Positions 26,173 through 35,696 are shown, numbered from the stretch's first letter. The stretch: DNA of 64,000 bases from Chitinophaga alhagiae (GCF_003568665.1 NZ_QXMH01000004.1:42942-106941), one strand, 5' to 3'. The notes: generated by a model from the sequence alone, not told the origin. Numbers and translations: made by a program.

Positions 26173-27690
26173 GTGAACTACCCGTCCCTTCAGAAAAAAC
26201 CGGGCATTTTCCAGATGCTGGGCAGGCTGGTAAAGCAGCAGATAGCCGAAAGGAGGCTTCACTCCGTATTGGGCTATACCCTGCTGGGGCTGGTGGCCAC
26301 GGCCATTGCATTTGCCGTGGCAAAAATAGACGAGCGGCTGGGCATTGTGATCATTGCCGGCCTGCTGGGCGGCACCGCCGCCTTTATATGCCTGTTCAAT
26401 ACCAAGCTGGGGTTCTACCTCACCATTATAGTGTCTTTCTTCATGTTCTTTGCGAACCGCATGATGCATGACGCTTTGCCGGTGGGCGCCGCCATAGATG
26501 TGATGATACTGTTCACCTTCATCGGCATCTACTTCCGCAAGACCATGCTGAAGGAAAAATACTGGCAGCACTCCAGGAACCCCATTACGGCCGTGTATTT
26601 TCTCACGCTGGCCTACCTGCTGGTACAGGTGTTCAACCCGTCTATGGACTCTGTGGCGGGCTGGGTATTTGCCATCCGGAAGTTCATCAACTTCCTGATG
26701 ATCTTCTATATTGCGCTGCACATATTTGACAGTTACGACAATATCAAGGAGTTTATCAAACTATGGCTGGGCCTTTGTTTTGTGGCCGGGCTGTACGGCT
26801 GCTTCCAGGAGTGGCACGGCCTGCTGGGCTTTGAGGAAAGGTGGGTGAACTATGACCCGCTGCGGTACAAGCTGTATTTCCAGGCCGGGCATATGCGCAA
26901 GTTCTCCATCCTGTCAGACCCTACCGCCTTCGGCATATTGATGGCAGACGCGGTAATATTCATACTGGTGCTGATCATGGGCAATATTACCCGCAAAATG
27001 CGCAATACGCTGCTGGTGCTCCTGGTACCTATTGTGCTGGGCATGGCCTATTCCGGTACGCGTACCGCCAACGCCATGCTGCCCGCCGGGCTGATCATTT
27101 TTGTGCTCATGACCATTACGAGCAAAAAAACGCTGGCTTTCACCATCGCAGGCGTGGTGGTGTTCATTGTGGTGCTCTTCGGGCCATTCCACAACCCTAC
27201 TATTCAGCGCGTACGCAGCACCTTCATGCTGTCTGAAGACGGCTCTTACAACGAAAGGGACATTAACCGGCAGAGTATACAACCTTACATGTTGCGCCAC
27301 CCCATCGGGGGCGGCCCTTCCACTTCCGGCATGATGGGGTTGCGGTACAACCCGCACCATGTGCTGGCCGGCTTCCCGCCAGACAGCGGTTACCTACATA
27401 CGGCCATAGAGCTGGGCTGGGTAGGCCTGGCGCTGACCTGCCTCACCTATTTTATTGTGATGTGGACGGGTATCCGGAATTATTACCGGAGCCGGTCGCC
27501 GGAAATAAAGGCAGTATACCTGGCCGTGCTGGCCGCCCTTTACGGGTTCATGATAGCCAACTATGCACAGGTGGCCATTGGCCAGGTGCCGGGATGCTTT
27601 TTCTTTTTTGCCATGCTGGCCATGCTGGTCAAGCTGATTACTTTCGACAAAGAACCAGAACTACAAAAAAATAACAATTCAAGTGTATGA
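26173..27690 (+). CDS. O-antigen polymerase/ligase-like protein (Wzy-like)
   Basis: The 505-residue membrane protein has 11 to 12 predicted helices. The large periplasmic loop near residues 340-405 has VRSTFMLSEDGSYNERD and RHPIGGGPSTSGMMG, typical of the Wzy_C/O-antigen ligase family, and YSGTRTANAMLP lies just before it. Such proteins polymerise lipid-linked repeat units in the periplasm. The start is GTG; no in-frame ATG upstream fits. The stop overlaps the TolC-like gene ATG by four bases. Together with the flippase and co-polymerase it makes a Wzx/Wzy-type EPS system. Confidence 0.87.
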   Translation: MNYPSLQKKPGIFQMLGRLVKQQIAERRLHSVLGYTLLGLVATAIAFAVAKIDERLGIVIIAGLLGGTAAFICLFNTKLGFYLTIIVSFFMFFANRMMHDALPVGAAIDVMILFTFIGIYFRKTMLKEKYWQHSRNPITAVYFLTLAYLLVQVFNPSMDSVAGWVFAIRKFINFLMIFYIALHIFDSYDNIKEFIKLWLGLCFVAGLYGCFQEWHGLLGFEERWVNYDPLRYKLYFQAGHMRKFSILSDPTAFGILMADAVIFILVLIMGNITRKMRNTLLVLLVPIVLGMAYSGTRTANAMLPAGLIIFVLMTITSKKTLAFTIAGVVVFIVVLFGPFHNPTIQRVRSTFMLSEDGSYNERDINRQSIQPYMLRHPIGGGPSTSGMMGLRYNPHHVLAGFPPDSGYLHTAIELGWVGLALTCLTYFIVMWTGIRNYYRSRSPEIKAVYLAVLAALYGFMIANYAQVAIGQVPGCFFFFAMLAMLVKLITFDKEPELQKNNNSSV

Positions 27691-28400
27691 AACAGACACT
27701 CCTTACATGCTGTATTGCATTGATCGCAGCAAGCCTGCACGCACAATCTACGCCGGGCGTCACCTACGGGGTGCCGAACGCGGTGTACGATTCCATCATG
27801 AAAGCCCGCCTGCCGGAGCTGGTGATGAGTAACCCCGAACTGAACATTACCGAGCTGGAAAAAGCCAAGACCCGCTCGGAAGTAACCAAAGCAGGCGCGG
27901 CCTGGCTGAACTATGTAACAGGCAGCGTCAACATTAACGACGTAACTACAGGCGCCTTCCGCAAAAACAACCCGGAGCTGGCCAACCTTTATTACCCGCT
28001 GTGGAACATTGGCGTTACCGTGCCCCTGGGCTCCCTCATCAGCAAACCGGCAGATGTGAAAATAGCCCGCCGCAACAACGATATTGCGCAGGAACGCCGC
28101 GTGGCCATGGAAAGGCTGCTGAAACGGCAGGTACTGTCCATCTTCGAAGAGTTCCGCATGAAACGGGACCTGCTGGAGAAACAGGATGAACTGACCGAAG
28201 AAAGCCAGGCCGCCATGGAAACGGCTGAAGTAAGGCTGGCCGGCGGCACCGGTTCCGCGCAGGAATTTGCCACCGCCCGCAATGTGTATTACGATCACAT
28301 GGCCCGCCAGCGAATGCTGCAGAAAGAAAAAGACGTGGCTGAACTGGAAATTGAAGAATTGATAGGCATGCCCATGGAAAATGTAGTGGCTAACAAATAA
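27687..28400 (+). CDS. Half-length TolC-like outer-membrane protein
   Basis: The 237-residue protein has a signal peptide (1-20, ending LHAQ) and one TolC-like repeat. It has an early helix (ELEKAKTRSEVTKAG), a beta stretch (YPLWNIGVTVPLGSL), and two long coiled-coil helices from about 130 to 230 with AEVRLAGGTGSAQEFATARN. Normal TolC-family proteins contain two such repeats in over 400 residues. A single repeat would need twice as many copies to make a barrel and tunnel. It overlaps the polymerase stop by four bases, so it belongs to the EPS operon. It could be the outer-membrane exit or an accessory to it; no Wza-type gene is present. Confidence 0.75.
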   Translation: MKQTLLTCCIALIAASLHAQSTPGVTYGVPNAVYDSIMKARLPELVMSNPELNITELEKAKTRSEVTKAGAAWLNYVTGSVNINDVTTGAFRKNNPELANLYYPLWNIGVTVPLGSLISKPADVKIARRNNDIAQERRVAMERLLKRQVLSIFEEFRMKRDLLEKQDELTEESQAAMETAEVRLAGGTGSAQEFATARNVYYDHMARQRMLQKEKDVAELEIEELIGMPMENVVANK

Positions 28401-28401
28401 A

Positions 28402-29208
28402 ATGTTCAAAGAATACAGCATGAGATCAGTTTTATTCGCCTGCCTGGTACTTTTCTTACTGGGGGCTGATATGGCAGCATATGCACAGCGTAACATGGAG
28501 CGCATAGAAGTCAACGTGGGGCCAAAGGAAAACCGCGGCGCCCTGCTTCAGCTGCCAAAAGACTATACTGCCAACACCAAACAGCGGTACCCGCTGATAC
28601 TTTTCCTGCATGGCAAAAGCAAGGCCGGTAACGATCTTTCCAAACTAACGTTAGACGGTATTCCGTACCTGCTTCACCACGGGGCGAACCTCAACACGGT
28701 AAACCCGGCAGACGGCAAGCTGTACAAATTCATTGTACTGATGCCGCAGGCGGTTTCCTGGGGGTTAAAGCCCGCACAGGTAGACGCCGTGCTCAACGAT
28801 GCTATACGCCGCTACCGGATAGACACTACCCGGATATACATTACCGGCTATAGCGCCGGCGGTTCAATTGCCGTTACGGCCCTTACGGAAAACAAGGCCC
28901 TCACCCGCCGCTTTGCCGCCGCCGTGTCTCTTTCTCCCGTACTGCTGGATGACAAGAACATGGCGCAGTTCAAACTGGTGGCCGATGCCAATGTTCCCTG
29001 CTGGTATTTTGCCGGCGAGCAGGAACCTTATTTTCTGCGTACCGTACGACGTTTTATAGACAGCACCAACAAATACAAGGAAGGCCTTACCAAGCTGACT
29101 ATCGGCCAGCACGGGCATTGCTGTTTTAAAGACATCTATGCGCCTTCCTATAAGGTAGAAGGGCTCAATATTTACGAGTGGATGTTGCAACATAAACGGA
29201 AAGACTAG
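28402..29208 (+). CDS. Secreted alpha/beta-hydrolase (esterase)
   Basis: This 268-residue protein is a stand-alone version of the hydrolase domain found at the N-terminus of the two T9SS proteins nearby. A signal peptide ends near AYAQ (residues 28-31). The fold shows YPLILFLHGKSKAGND, the nucleophile elbow GYSAGG with Ser151, and a late GQHGHCCF His. A second ATG (28420, MRSVLFACL) would give a shorter signal peptide. The gene is 1 base past the TolC-like stop. It may remove acyl groups from EPS in the periplasm or outside; it lacks a T9SS tail. Polyhydroxyalkanoate depolymerase or feruloyl esterase activity are alternatives. Confidence 0.85.
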   Translation: MFKEYSMRSVLFACLVLFLLGADMAAYAQRNMERIEVNVGPKENRGALLQLPKDYTANTKQRYPLILFLHGKSKAGNDLSKLTLDGIPYLLHHGANLNTVNPADGKLYKFIVLMPQAVSWGLKPAQVDAVLNDAIRRYRIDTTRIYITGYSAGGSIAVTALTENKALTRRFAAAVSLSPVLLDDKNMAQFKLVADANVPCWYFAGEQEPYFLRTVRRFIDSTNKYKEGLTKLTIGQHGHCCFKDIYAPSYKVEGLNIYEWMLQHKRKD

Positions 29209-29229
29209 CATCAACAGGATAAACAGGAT

Positions 29230-30384
29230 ATGAGGATCTATTTCAAAAATCTGGACGGGATCAGGTTCATAGCGGCCTTGCTGGTGGTGTTACACCACGC
29301 GCAATTTTTTAAAGGCCGGTATTCGCTGGGCAGCCTCAACTTTTTGCACCATACGCTGGAAACAGGGAGAACGGGCGTAAACCTGTTCTTTGTGCTGAGC
29401 GGCTTCCTGATCAGCTACCTGCTCATGGAAGAGAATGAAAAGAGCGGCACCATCAATTTCAAAAATTTCTACATCCGCCGCATGCTGCGCATATGGCCGT
29501 TATACCTGGCCTACGGCATTTCCCTCACCCTGCTGGCGCCTTTTGTGTTCAGCAAGCTGGGTTTTCCCGCACTAACGGATATGGGCACCATTCTCACTAA
29601 CCTGTTGTTCCTGCTGCTGTTTGCCGTCAACTTCCAGCTGGCGTTCTTCCCCTATAATACAGGCATCCTGGAAATTACCTGGTCTGTTTGCGTGGAAGAA
29701 CAGTTCTACCTGCTGTGGCCGCTGGTATTGTTATTGTTCCGCAACCGCCTCAAGCAGCTTTTTATATCCATGCTGGCGCTGGGCGTGCTCAGCAAAGTGC
29801 TCCTGTTCGTTATTCCCGCTGTGTTCGATGTGCCTACGCAGCGCATGCTTGACATTAATTACCTGATGCTGTTTGACAAGCTGGAGCTGTTTGGCAGCGG
29901 CATGTTCGGGGCGTATATACTGTTTCACCGCCACCGTTACACCGCCTTCCTGCAAAAATTCTTCACCCGGCCCATGCAATGGCTGATGGTGACCATTACC
30001 GTGCTGGTAGTGTTCAATGTCCTGAAAAGCGAATTTGTCAGCCATTATTACCTGGACAATTTTATTCATGCCGGCCTGTTTGCCTACCTGATGATGGCGG
30101 CCGTTTCGGAGAACTGTGTGTTTAACCTGGAATACCCTGTGCTGAGAACGCTGGGCAAAGTATCATACGGCATTTACCTGTTCCATACGCCGGTATGCCA
30201 GCTGGTGGTGCTTGCTTTCATGAAAGTGTTCCCTGATATGAAATCGGTACTGGTGTATGACCTGCTGTACCCGGCCGTTTGTGTGGGTATTACCTGCGTG
30301 ATAGCGTATTACTCCTACGAGCTGTTTGAGAAGCATTTCCTGAAGCTGAAAACGAAATTCGCTTTCCTGCATACCAGGATATAA
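29230..30384 (+). CDS. Acyltransferase 3 family protein, OafA/YrhL-like
   Basis: The 384-residue membrane protein has about ten helices. It starts LDGIRFIAALLVVLHHAQFF, with the Arg-x10-His pattern of the OafA family, and continues VNLFFVLSGFLISYLL and NFYIRRMLRIWPLYL (the RRxxRIxP motif). ITWSVCVEEQFYLLWPL is another strong signature. It would O-acetylate sugars of the polymer. It lies 21 bases after the secreted esterase gene and is the last gene of the rightward EPS arm. It differs clearly from the acyltransferase at 22355, so two acyl groups or positions are possible. Confidence 0.93.
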   Translation: MRIYFKNLDGIRFIAALLVVLHHAQFFKGRYSLGSLNFLHHTLETGRTGVNLFFVLSGFLISYLLMEENEKSGTINFKNFYIRRMLRIWPLYLAYGISLTLLAPFVFSKLGFPALTDMGTILTNLLFLLLFAVNFQLAFFPYNTGILEITWSVCVEEQFYLLWPLVLLLFRNRLKQLFISMLALGVLSKVLLFVIPAVFDVPTQRMLDINYLMLFDKLELFGSGMFGAYILFHRHRYTAFLQKFFTRPMQWLMVTITVLVVFNVLKSEFVSHYYLDNFIHAGLFAYLMMAAVSENCVFNLEYPVLRTLGKVSYGIYLFHTPVCQLVVLAFMKVFPDMKSVLVYDLLYPAVCVGITCVIAYYSYELFEKHFLKLKTKFAFLHTRI

Positions 30385-30413
30385 AAAAGAAGGCCGGCTA
30401 GTAGCCGACCTTC
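30383..30413. terminator. Shared terminator between convergent EPS and beta-helix genes
   Basis: GAAGGnCGGCTA pairs with its complement (30389-30413), with six A upstream and AATTTT downstream, so it can stop both directions. Its 3' arm covers the last codons and stop of the leftward T9SS gene. Confidence 0.8.
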
Positions 30414-33400
30414 ACAATTTTATCTACGTAGTTAAAAGACTGTCCGTCCGAGATCCTGACAATGTAGATGCCGTTGCCCAGCTCGCTCATATCTACTTCT
30501 GTCTGTATTACCGGGTTCTCTCCCAGGCGGATATGTTTCTGTACCTGCCCGGCCATGTTCACGATCAGCAGGCTGAGGGCCTTTACATCTTCCTTTCCCT
30601 GTACGTTGACGCGTACCTGCAGCTTTGTGCTGACCGGGTTGGGAAAAAGCGCTACTACCACAGAATCCGCCACGCCGGCGTCTTTGATCACTGTAATTTT
30701 TACAGACGTGCTGCCGGTAGCGCCCTTATTGTCCGTAACGGTCAGCTCAAACCGGTATTCTCCCGCTATGGCGCCGCCGATGGCGGTCTGTATACTGGCG
30801 GGAGAAAGAATAGCAACGGTGACCGGGCCTGCAAGCTGGCGCCATGCGTATGATACAATGCTGCCGTCAGGGTCCCGCGAGCCGGAACCTACCAGCAGCA
30901 GCTCTTCCGAGTTGAGGTTGATGGTCTGGTCATGGCCTGCGTCTGCTATGGGCGGCTGGTTGGGCTGCTCTACCGCTTTCAGCACGGTAACGGTTATACG
31001 GTCTGCCGCCGTAGCGCCCTGGTTGTCCGTTACCACCAGCTCAAAAATATACACCCCTTCCGTAAGCCCGGTAATGGGGGTAGCCGCGGCGGCCGGCTGG
31101 GAAATGGTGGCGGCGGGACCGCTTACCTTCGTCCAGGCGTACGCTACAATATTGCCGTCAGGGTCTGACGAGCCGTTGCCGTTCAACTGTGTGGCGTTGG
31201 CCGGCTGGGAAATGGTAATATCCGCGCCGGCATTGGCTACCGGCGGTTTGTTAGGCACATCCGCCTTGTGTACGGTAACGGTTACACGGTCTGTGCCCGT
31301 GGCGCCCTGGTTATCCTTTACGGTCAGTTCAAAAACATAAGTGCCTTCTGTTAAACCGGTAATGGCGGTGCTGGCGGCAGCGGGCTGGCTGATGGTAGCG
31401 GCGGGACCGCTTATTTTAGCCCACGCGTAGGAAACAATTGTTCCGTCTGCATCACTGGAAGTACTGCCATTCAGCTGTGTGCCGGACGTTGGCAGCGTAA
31501 TGTTCACATCCGCGCCGGCGTTGGCCAGCGGCGGCTTATTAGCGGCGATAACAGTAACCGTCACATTGCCGGTTGCTGTAGCGCCTTTATCGTCTTTAAC
31601 CGTTAATTGAAATACGTACGTGCCTGCCGCAAGACCGGTAACATCTGTGGCCACCGCCGTTGGCTGCGCAATAGTGGCGGCGCCCCCTCCTGTTTTAGCC
31701 CAGCTATAAGACACAATGGAACCATCCGGGTCTGATGAAGCGCTGCCATCCAGCTTTACGCTGTTTACGGGAAGCGTAATGGATATGTTGCTCCCGGCAT
31801 TGGCAACAGGCGGTTTATTGACCACAACGGTCCCCCCCACCTCGTAAGCGCCAATGTCAAACGCCGCCCCGGAAGGCCTTGCTTTATAATTGATATCGTA
31901 GGTAACGCCAAAAGACGCTACATCACGGCCCGCGTCTATAGCGGAAGAATTAGTTGCCAGGTTGAAGTCTCCACCGGCGGCATTGACAAAACCGGCTTCC
32001 GCCAGCGTTCTGACAAAAAAGTTGTTGGAGGAATCGAAATCTATACCGCCCTGCGTGGCCAGGTACGCCTTGTCTCCGTGAAGCGCATACTGCCCAGGGT
32101 TTACTACAATGTTATTGTAGACAAGGTTGCCTGCAGCTACAGTGCCGTAAGTACTGAGCAGCCTGATGCCATTGCGGCTGGGATTGATAATGGTGTTATT
32201 GAAAACCTGCACCTGCAAAGGTTTGTCAGGGTACATGTTTTTACGGTCGTCAATAAAAATACCGTCGTCCATCATCGGTTCTATGGGGTTGGTACCCGCA
32301 CCGGTCAAAACGTTGTTATATATCCTGATCTGGCCTATGCCGAACACCATCAGGTTGGGGCCAACGCCATTGCTTACCTTGTTATTGCGCACCACGCCGC
32401 TGGCGGAGCCTCCCAGCAGTATGCCCGCGTTTTGCCCGTATGCCTTGGCCGTGCCGTAATTGCTGACATCGTTATCATAAATTTCCACGCCTACCGGTGC
32501 GGTAGACACCTGGATGCCGTCCCAGCCGGTATTTTTGGTAATTACATTGTAGATCTTCACATTCTCGATGCGGGGCGGGTACACCGTTACCGTTTGGCCG
32601 TTACATACTATCTCTGTACCGTTCGGTGAGGTATTGCCCACGTACAGGCCCTCCACTTCGGTATCGTGCACATACAGGTCATGCAGTTTCACATTGCGGA
32701 TCACGAAGTTGGGATGCTGGTTGATGGCTTCACAGTCAGGGTTGATCTTGGCAAACATGCCTACTCCTACATGCCCTATTTCTATGTGATCTACCTCGTA
32801 GTCTGTACACTCCTTGCCCACGGCCATGCCGGTTTGCAGGGGTTTGGCGCTGCCATCCACCACAAAGCCGTACTTGTCTGAACTGCCGGTGCCGGTGATC
32901 CTGAAATATTTTGAGTTGACAAAGCCCAGGCCGTAATTGCCGTTGTTGCCGAATTTCACCTGGCCGCCGCAGTTGATGAAAACAATAGGTTTTGCAGCAG
33001 TACCGGTAAAGTTGTTGAACATCAGGGACACATAGTTGCCCGCCATTACGCAAACCGTATCTCCCGGCTGAACGTTCAGCCTGTCCCCGTATATCTGCGT
33101 GCCGCTTTCCGGCGTAATGGTCACTTTACAACCGGCGCAGGAAGGCGCGGCCGCGGGGGCTACGGCTACCTGCGTTTGCGCGGTGGCAGACAGGCCGTTC
33201 TGGTCTGTTACCTTCAGTTCAAAAGTATAGGTGCCTGCCACCAGGTTGGTCAAACTGGCTTTGGCGGCCTTATCTCCTGTAATGTTGAATTGCGCGGGGC
33301 CCGCCACTTTTTTCCACTCGTAGGTGCTGATAGCGGCCGTGGCCGCTTTGGAAGCGGAACCGTCCAGCTGCGTGGTATTGGTGGGCAATGTGAGGTTTAC

Positions 33401-34282
33401 CTCCGGGCCGGCATTGGCTACCGGCGGTTCCTGCTCCACCGGCGGAGGCGCTGTTACAGCACCATCCTGGGTGTATTGCAGCATCCACTCGTAAATGTTG
33501 GGATTGTTGTAGGTATGCGTGGGGTCATAAGCCCGGTCCCACGTAACGGCATTGTGGCCACCGCCCTGAACAACGGTAGATTTAGCCGTTACTGCCGGGT
33601 TGCAGCTGTTGTACTTTGCTTCCAGCGTTTGCAGGTTGCCCAGGAAACTAACGCCCCCGCTCGCGTCTGAGGACCCGGCAAACTGCCATACCGGCACGTT
33701 GGCGGCCACTACCGTGTTGCAAATATTGGCTACCAGTTGCGCCCCCATCCCGGCCGGTGAAACCGGTACAATGGCCGCAATATTGTCCGCCCCCTGCTTG
33801 CTGGTGGATACGTACGTCCAAACGCCCTGCCCGCCTGCGCTCAAGCCGGTCAGGTAAATACGGGAAGCGTCCACCCTGTAGCGGGCTTTCATATCATCAA
33901 TGATGGACTGCGTCATTTCAGCACTGGCCCACCCTCCGTAAAACTGCGGAGAAACAACGATGAACTTGTATACTTTGCCACCTACCGTAAAGTTCATTTT
34001 GGCTCCCTTTGCAATGATCTTCGGCAGCCCCTGGTTCAATACGAGGTTCAGGTTTGAGCCCTTTTCGCCCAAACCATGCATGAATATGATCAACGGGTAT
34101 TTCTCACTTGTACTGTTGTAATCGTCTGGTAAATGCAACCAGGCTCCGGTTGTAGCACCGGCTGGAGAAGTTTTCACCTTGATGGCGGTTTGGTCGCCCT
34201 GCGCATATAGGGAGGTGAAAGAAAATAGTAAGGCTGTTAAAAAGGCACAGAAATGTACCTTCAAATACGTTCGGTTTTTCAC
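30398..34282 (-). CDS. Secreted T9SS esterase with beta-helix and PKD repeats
   Basis: A 1294-residue surface protein starting at GTG. Order: signal peptide (1-27, ending LYAQ); alpha/beta-hydrolase domain (about 28-275) with Ser148 in GLSAGG and a late His in GGGHNAV; one PKD domain (about 290-380); a right-handed beta-helix (about 385-815), as in polysaccharide lyases and hydrolases; four near-identical PKD domains (about 820-1190), each opening PPxANAG or similar with DPDGSIVSY-like loops; T9SS sorting domain (about 1210-1294) with LFPNPVS. The esterase domain matches those at 13269 and 28402. A combined deacylase/lyase acting on the EPS is plausible, but no lyase catalytic residues were identified. 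Confidence 0.9.
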   Translation of the reverse strand: MKNRTYLKVHFCAFLTALLFSFTSLYAQGDQTAIKVKTSPAGATTGAWLHLPDDYNSTSEKYPLIIFMHGLGEKGSNLNLVLNQGLPKIIAKGAKMNFTVGGKVYKFIVVSPQFYGGWASAEMTQSIIDDMKARYRVDASRIYLTGLSAGGQGVWTYVSTSKQGADNIAAIVPVSPAGMGAQLVANICNTVVAANVPVWQFAGSSDASGGVSFLGNLQTLEAKYNSCNPAVTAKSTVVQGGGHNAVTWDRAYDPTHTYNNPNIYEWMLQYTQDGAVTAPPPVEQEPPVANAGPEVNLTLPTNTTQLDGSASKAATAAISTYEWKKVAGPAQFNITGDKAAKASLTNLVAGTYTFELKVTDQNGLSATAQTQVAVAPAAAPSCAGCKVTITPESGTQIYGDRLNVQPGDTVCVMAGNYVSLMFNNFTGTAAKPIVFINCGGQVKFGNNGNYGLGFVNSKYFRITGTGSSDKYGFVVDGSAKPLQTGMAVGKECTDYEVDHIEIGHVGVGMFAKINPDCEAINQHPNFVIRNVKLHDLYVHDTEVEGLYVGNTSPNGTEIVCNGQTVTVYPPRIENVKIYNVITKNTGWDGIQVSTAPVGVEIYDNDVSNYGTAKAYGQNAGILLGGSASGVVRNNKVSNGVGPNLMVFGIGQIRIYNNVLTGAGTNPIEPMMDDGIFIDDRKNMYPDKPLQVQVFNNTIINPSRNGIRLLSTYGTVAAGNLVYNNIVVNPGQYALHGDKAYLATQGGIDFDSSNNFFVRTLAEAGFVNAAGGDFNLATNSSAIDAGRDVASFGVTYDINYKARPSGAAFDIGAYEVGGTVVVNKPPVANAGSNISITLPVNSVKLDGSASSDPDGSIVSYSWAKTGGGAATIAQPTAVATDVTGLAAGTYVFQLTVKDDKGATATGNVTVTVIAANKPPLANAGADVNITLPTSGTQLNGSTSSDADGTIVSYAWAKISGPAATISQPAAASTAITGLTEGTYVFELTVKDNQGATGTDRVTVTVHKADVPNKPPVANAGADITISQPANATQLNGNGSSDPDGNIVAYAWTKVSGPAATISQPAAAATPITGLTEGVYIFELVVTDNQGATAADRITVTVLKAVEQPNQPPIADAGHDQTINLNSEELLLVGSGSRDPDGSIVSYAWRQLAGPVTVAILSPASIQTAIGGAIAGEYRFELTVTDNKGATGSTSVKITVIKDAGVADSVVVALFPNPVSTKLQVRVNVQGKEDVKALSLLIVNMAGQVQKHIRLGENPVIQTEVDMSELGNGIYIVRISDGQSFNYVDKIVKVGY
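30650..31810. repeat. Four tandem PKD-domain coding repeats
   Basis: This stretch of the T9SS gene codes for four PKD domains of about 90 residues. Blocks such as the codons for TYVFELTVKDNQGAT and QPAAA recur with small changes. The similarity at DNA level could allow recombination that changes the number of domains. Confidence 0.75.
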
Positions 34283-34357
34283 TAAAAGGTTAATTTAACA
34301 GTTTCCAGATAATTGCCTTTCCGGTTCGAGAGCCTCACTAATCGCCATTCTTCCTTA

Positions 34358-34365
34358 CAAAAATA
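34358..34365 (-). promoter_or_regulatory. Putative -7 box (TATTTTTG) of the beta-helix esterase gene
   Basis: Reading leftward, TATTTTTG matches TAnnTTTG and lies 75 bases upstream of the GTG. It is the same octamer as at 2024-2031. No -33 element is clear. Confidence 0.5.
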
Positions 34366-34526
34366 GTGTTTAAATGCTCATAGTGGTAATATTTCCAGCA
34401 AAAAACACATATAAATTAATCAATCATTCATAATTAAATTTAATACATAAAACTGTTAACTCCAAATATTATGAACAACCCGTGTTTTAACTTATTTTAT
34501 TATTTACATATAAAAGGAAACAACTG

Positions 34527-35588
34527 TTAGTCACGCCGGATGACGGATTGGCCCCTGACCTTTTGCAATCGGTTGTAAATCAGGATGCCTTTCACCGCCG
34601 CTGCAATGTCCAGCTCCGGCCGCTCGCAGTTGAAACGGTGCAATATCCCGGGGTAAATATCACGCCGCTGGTTGTTGGTACCGAAAATAACGTCAACCGC
34701 TGGCTCCGGGCCTTGCAACAGCCTGTCAAAGAAGGCTTTGGGAATACCGGCGTCTGAATGCGGGAACGCGAACGCCTTGTAATGCAGGCCAAAACGTTCT
34801 GCCAGCATATCTACAGATGCCGTGGTCTGCCGCAGCATTTCTTCCAGCGTCAGGTCCTGGTAATACGGGTGGTCAATACTGTGGCCGCCAATGGCAAACC
34901 CCTCCTCCACCAGCTTCCTCACCTGGTCACTGCTCATAAAAGGCTGATGCTCCGCCAGCCAGGCATTGAAATCAATACCCAGTACCGCCCCGGCGGCGTC
35001 TGTCAGGGCGCGGTTATGGTAACGGATGCGTTTAACGGCCTGGATAAGCGTCTCAGGGCGGCTGCTTTCCGGCGAGGCTACGCCGGGGAGCGGGCCGTTC
35101 TTATGCTGCGCCAGCACTTCCGCCAGCGCATCCAGCGTGGCCCTGCTTTGCGGTTGCAGCAATGCCTCCACCAGCAGGCTGATCTTGAAGCGGTAAAACA
35201 AAGACCGGTTGTCAATAAAAGCGCTGTTCAGGAAAAATGCGGCGGGGATGCCCTTTTGCCGGAGCAGGGGCGCTATTACTTCCGCTACTTCCTTCAGCCC
35301 GTCGTCAAACGTCAGCAGGAAAGTATGCGCGGGCAACGGCGCCTGCCGGCGGATGGCCGCTATCACCTCCTGGAGGCTCACGGGTTTGAAATGCTTCAAC
35401 AGGTAATCCAGGTCCCGCTGGAACGCTTTTACGCCTTTATAGGGATACAAATGTTTTACATAGGGCACCTGCTCATCGCTCACCAGGTGATGGTAGGGTA
35501 ACAATATACCCGTGGGGGCGGCGCCTTTCAGCAGGGATAAGTTGACCAGCCTGGCGGCCTGGTAGTACATTCTTTTGGCAATGCTCAT
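34527..35588 (-). CDS. Polysaccharide deacetylase family protein
   Basis: This 353-residue protein belongs to the NodB-type carbohydrate esterase 4 superfamily. It has the catalytic/metal motif LTFDDG (about residues 91-96), an AAFFLNSAFI strand, and the metal-binding GGHSIDHPYY (HxxxH). It lacks an obvious signal peptide; the first 30 residues are weakly hydrophobic. Such enzymes remove N- or O-acetyl groups from glycans using a metal ion. It is downstream of metK but separated by a hairpin. A role in altering the nearby EPS or cell wall is inference. Confidence 0.88.
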   Translation of the reverse strand: MSIAKRMYYQAARLVNLSLLKGAAPTGILLPYHHLVSDEQVPYVKHLYPYKGVKAFQRDLDYLLKHFKPVSLQEVIAAIRRQAPLPAHTFLLTFDDGLKEVAEVIAPLLRQKGIPAAFFLNSAFIDNRSLFYRFKISLLVEALLQPQSRATLDALAEVLAQHKNGPLPGVASPESSRPETLIQAVKRIRYHNRALTDAAGAVLGIDFNAWLAEHQPFMSSDQVRKLVEEGFAIGGHSIDHPYYQDLTLEEMLRQTTASVDMLAERFGLHYKAFAFPHSDAGIPKAFFDRLLQGPEPAVDVIFGTNNQRRDIYPGILHRFNCERPELDIAAAVKGILIYNRLQKVRGQSVIRRD

Positions 35589-35642
35589 GGTACCGGCAAT
35601 CCTTTGGGGTGTAAATTAAGGCATAAAACGATGAAAGCACAA

Positions 35643-35680
35643 GGGCCGGCGGGAAACCATCGTTCCCTGCCGGCCCTTTT
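35643..35680. terminator. Hairpin between metK and the deacetylase gene
   Basis: GGGCCGGCGGGAA (35643-35655) pairs with TTCCCTGCCGGCCC (35663-35676) with one mismatch. TTTT follows on the plus side; on the metK-reading strand only short T stretches follow. It probably stops metK transcripts in part. Confidence 0.65.
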
Positions 35681-35696
35681 ATATCTCACGGAAAGC

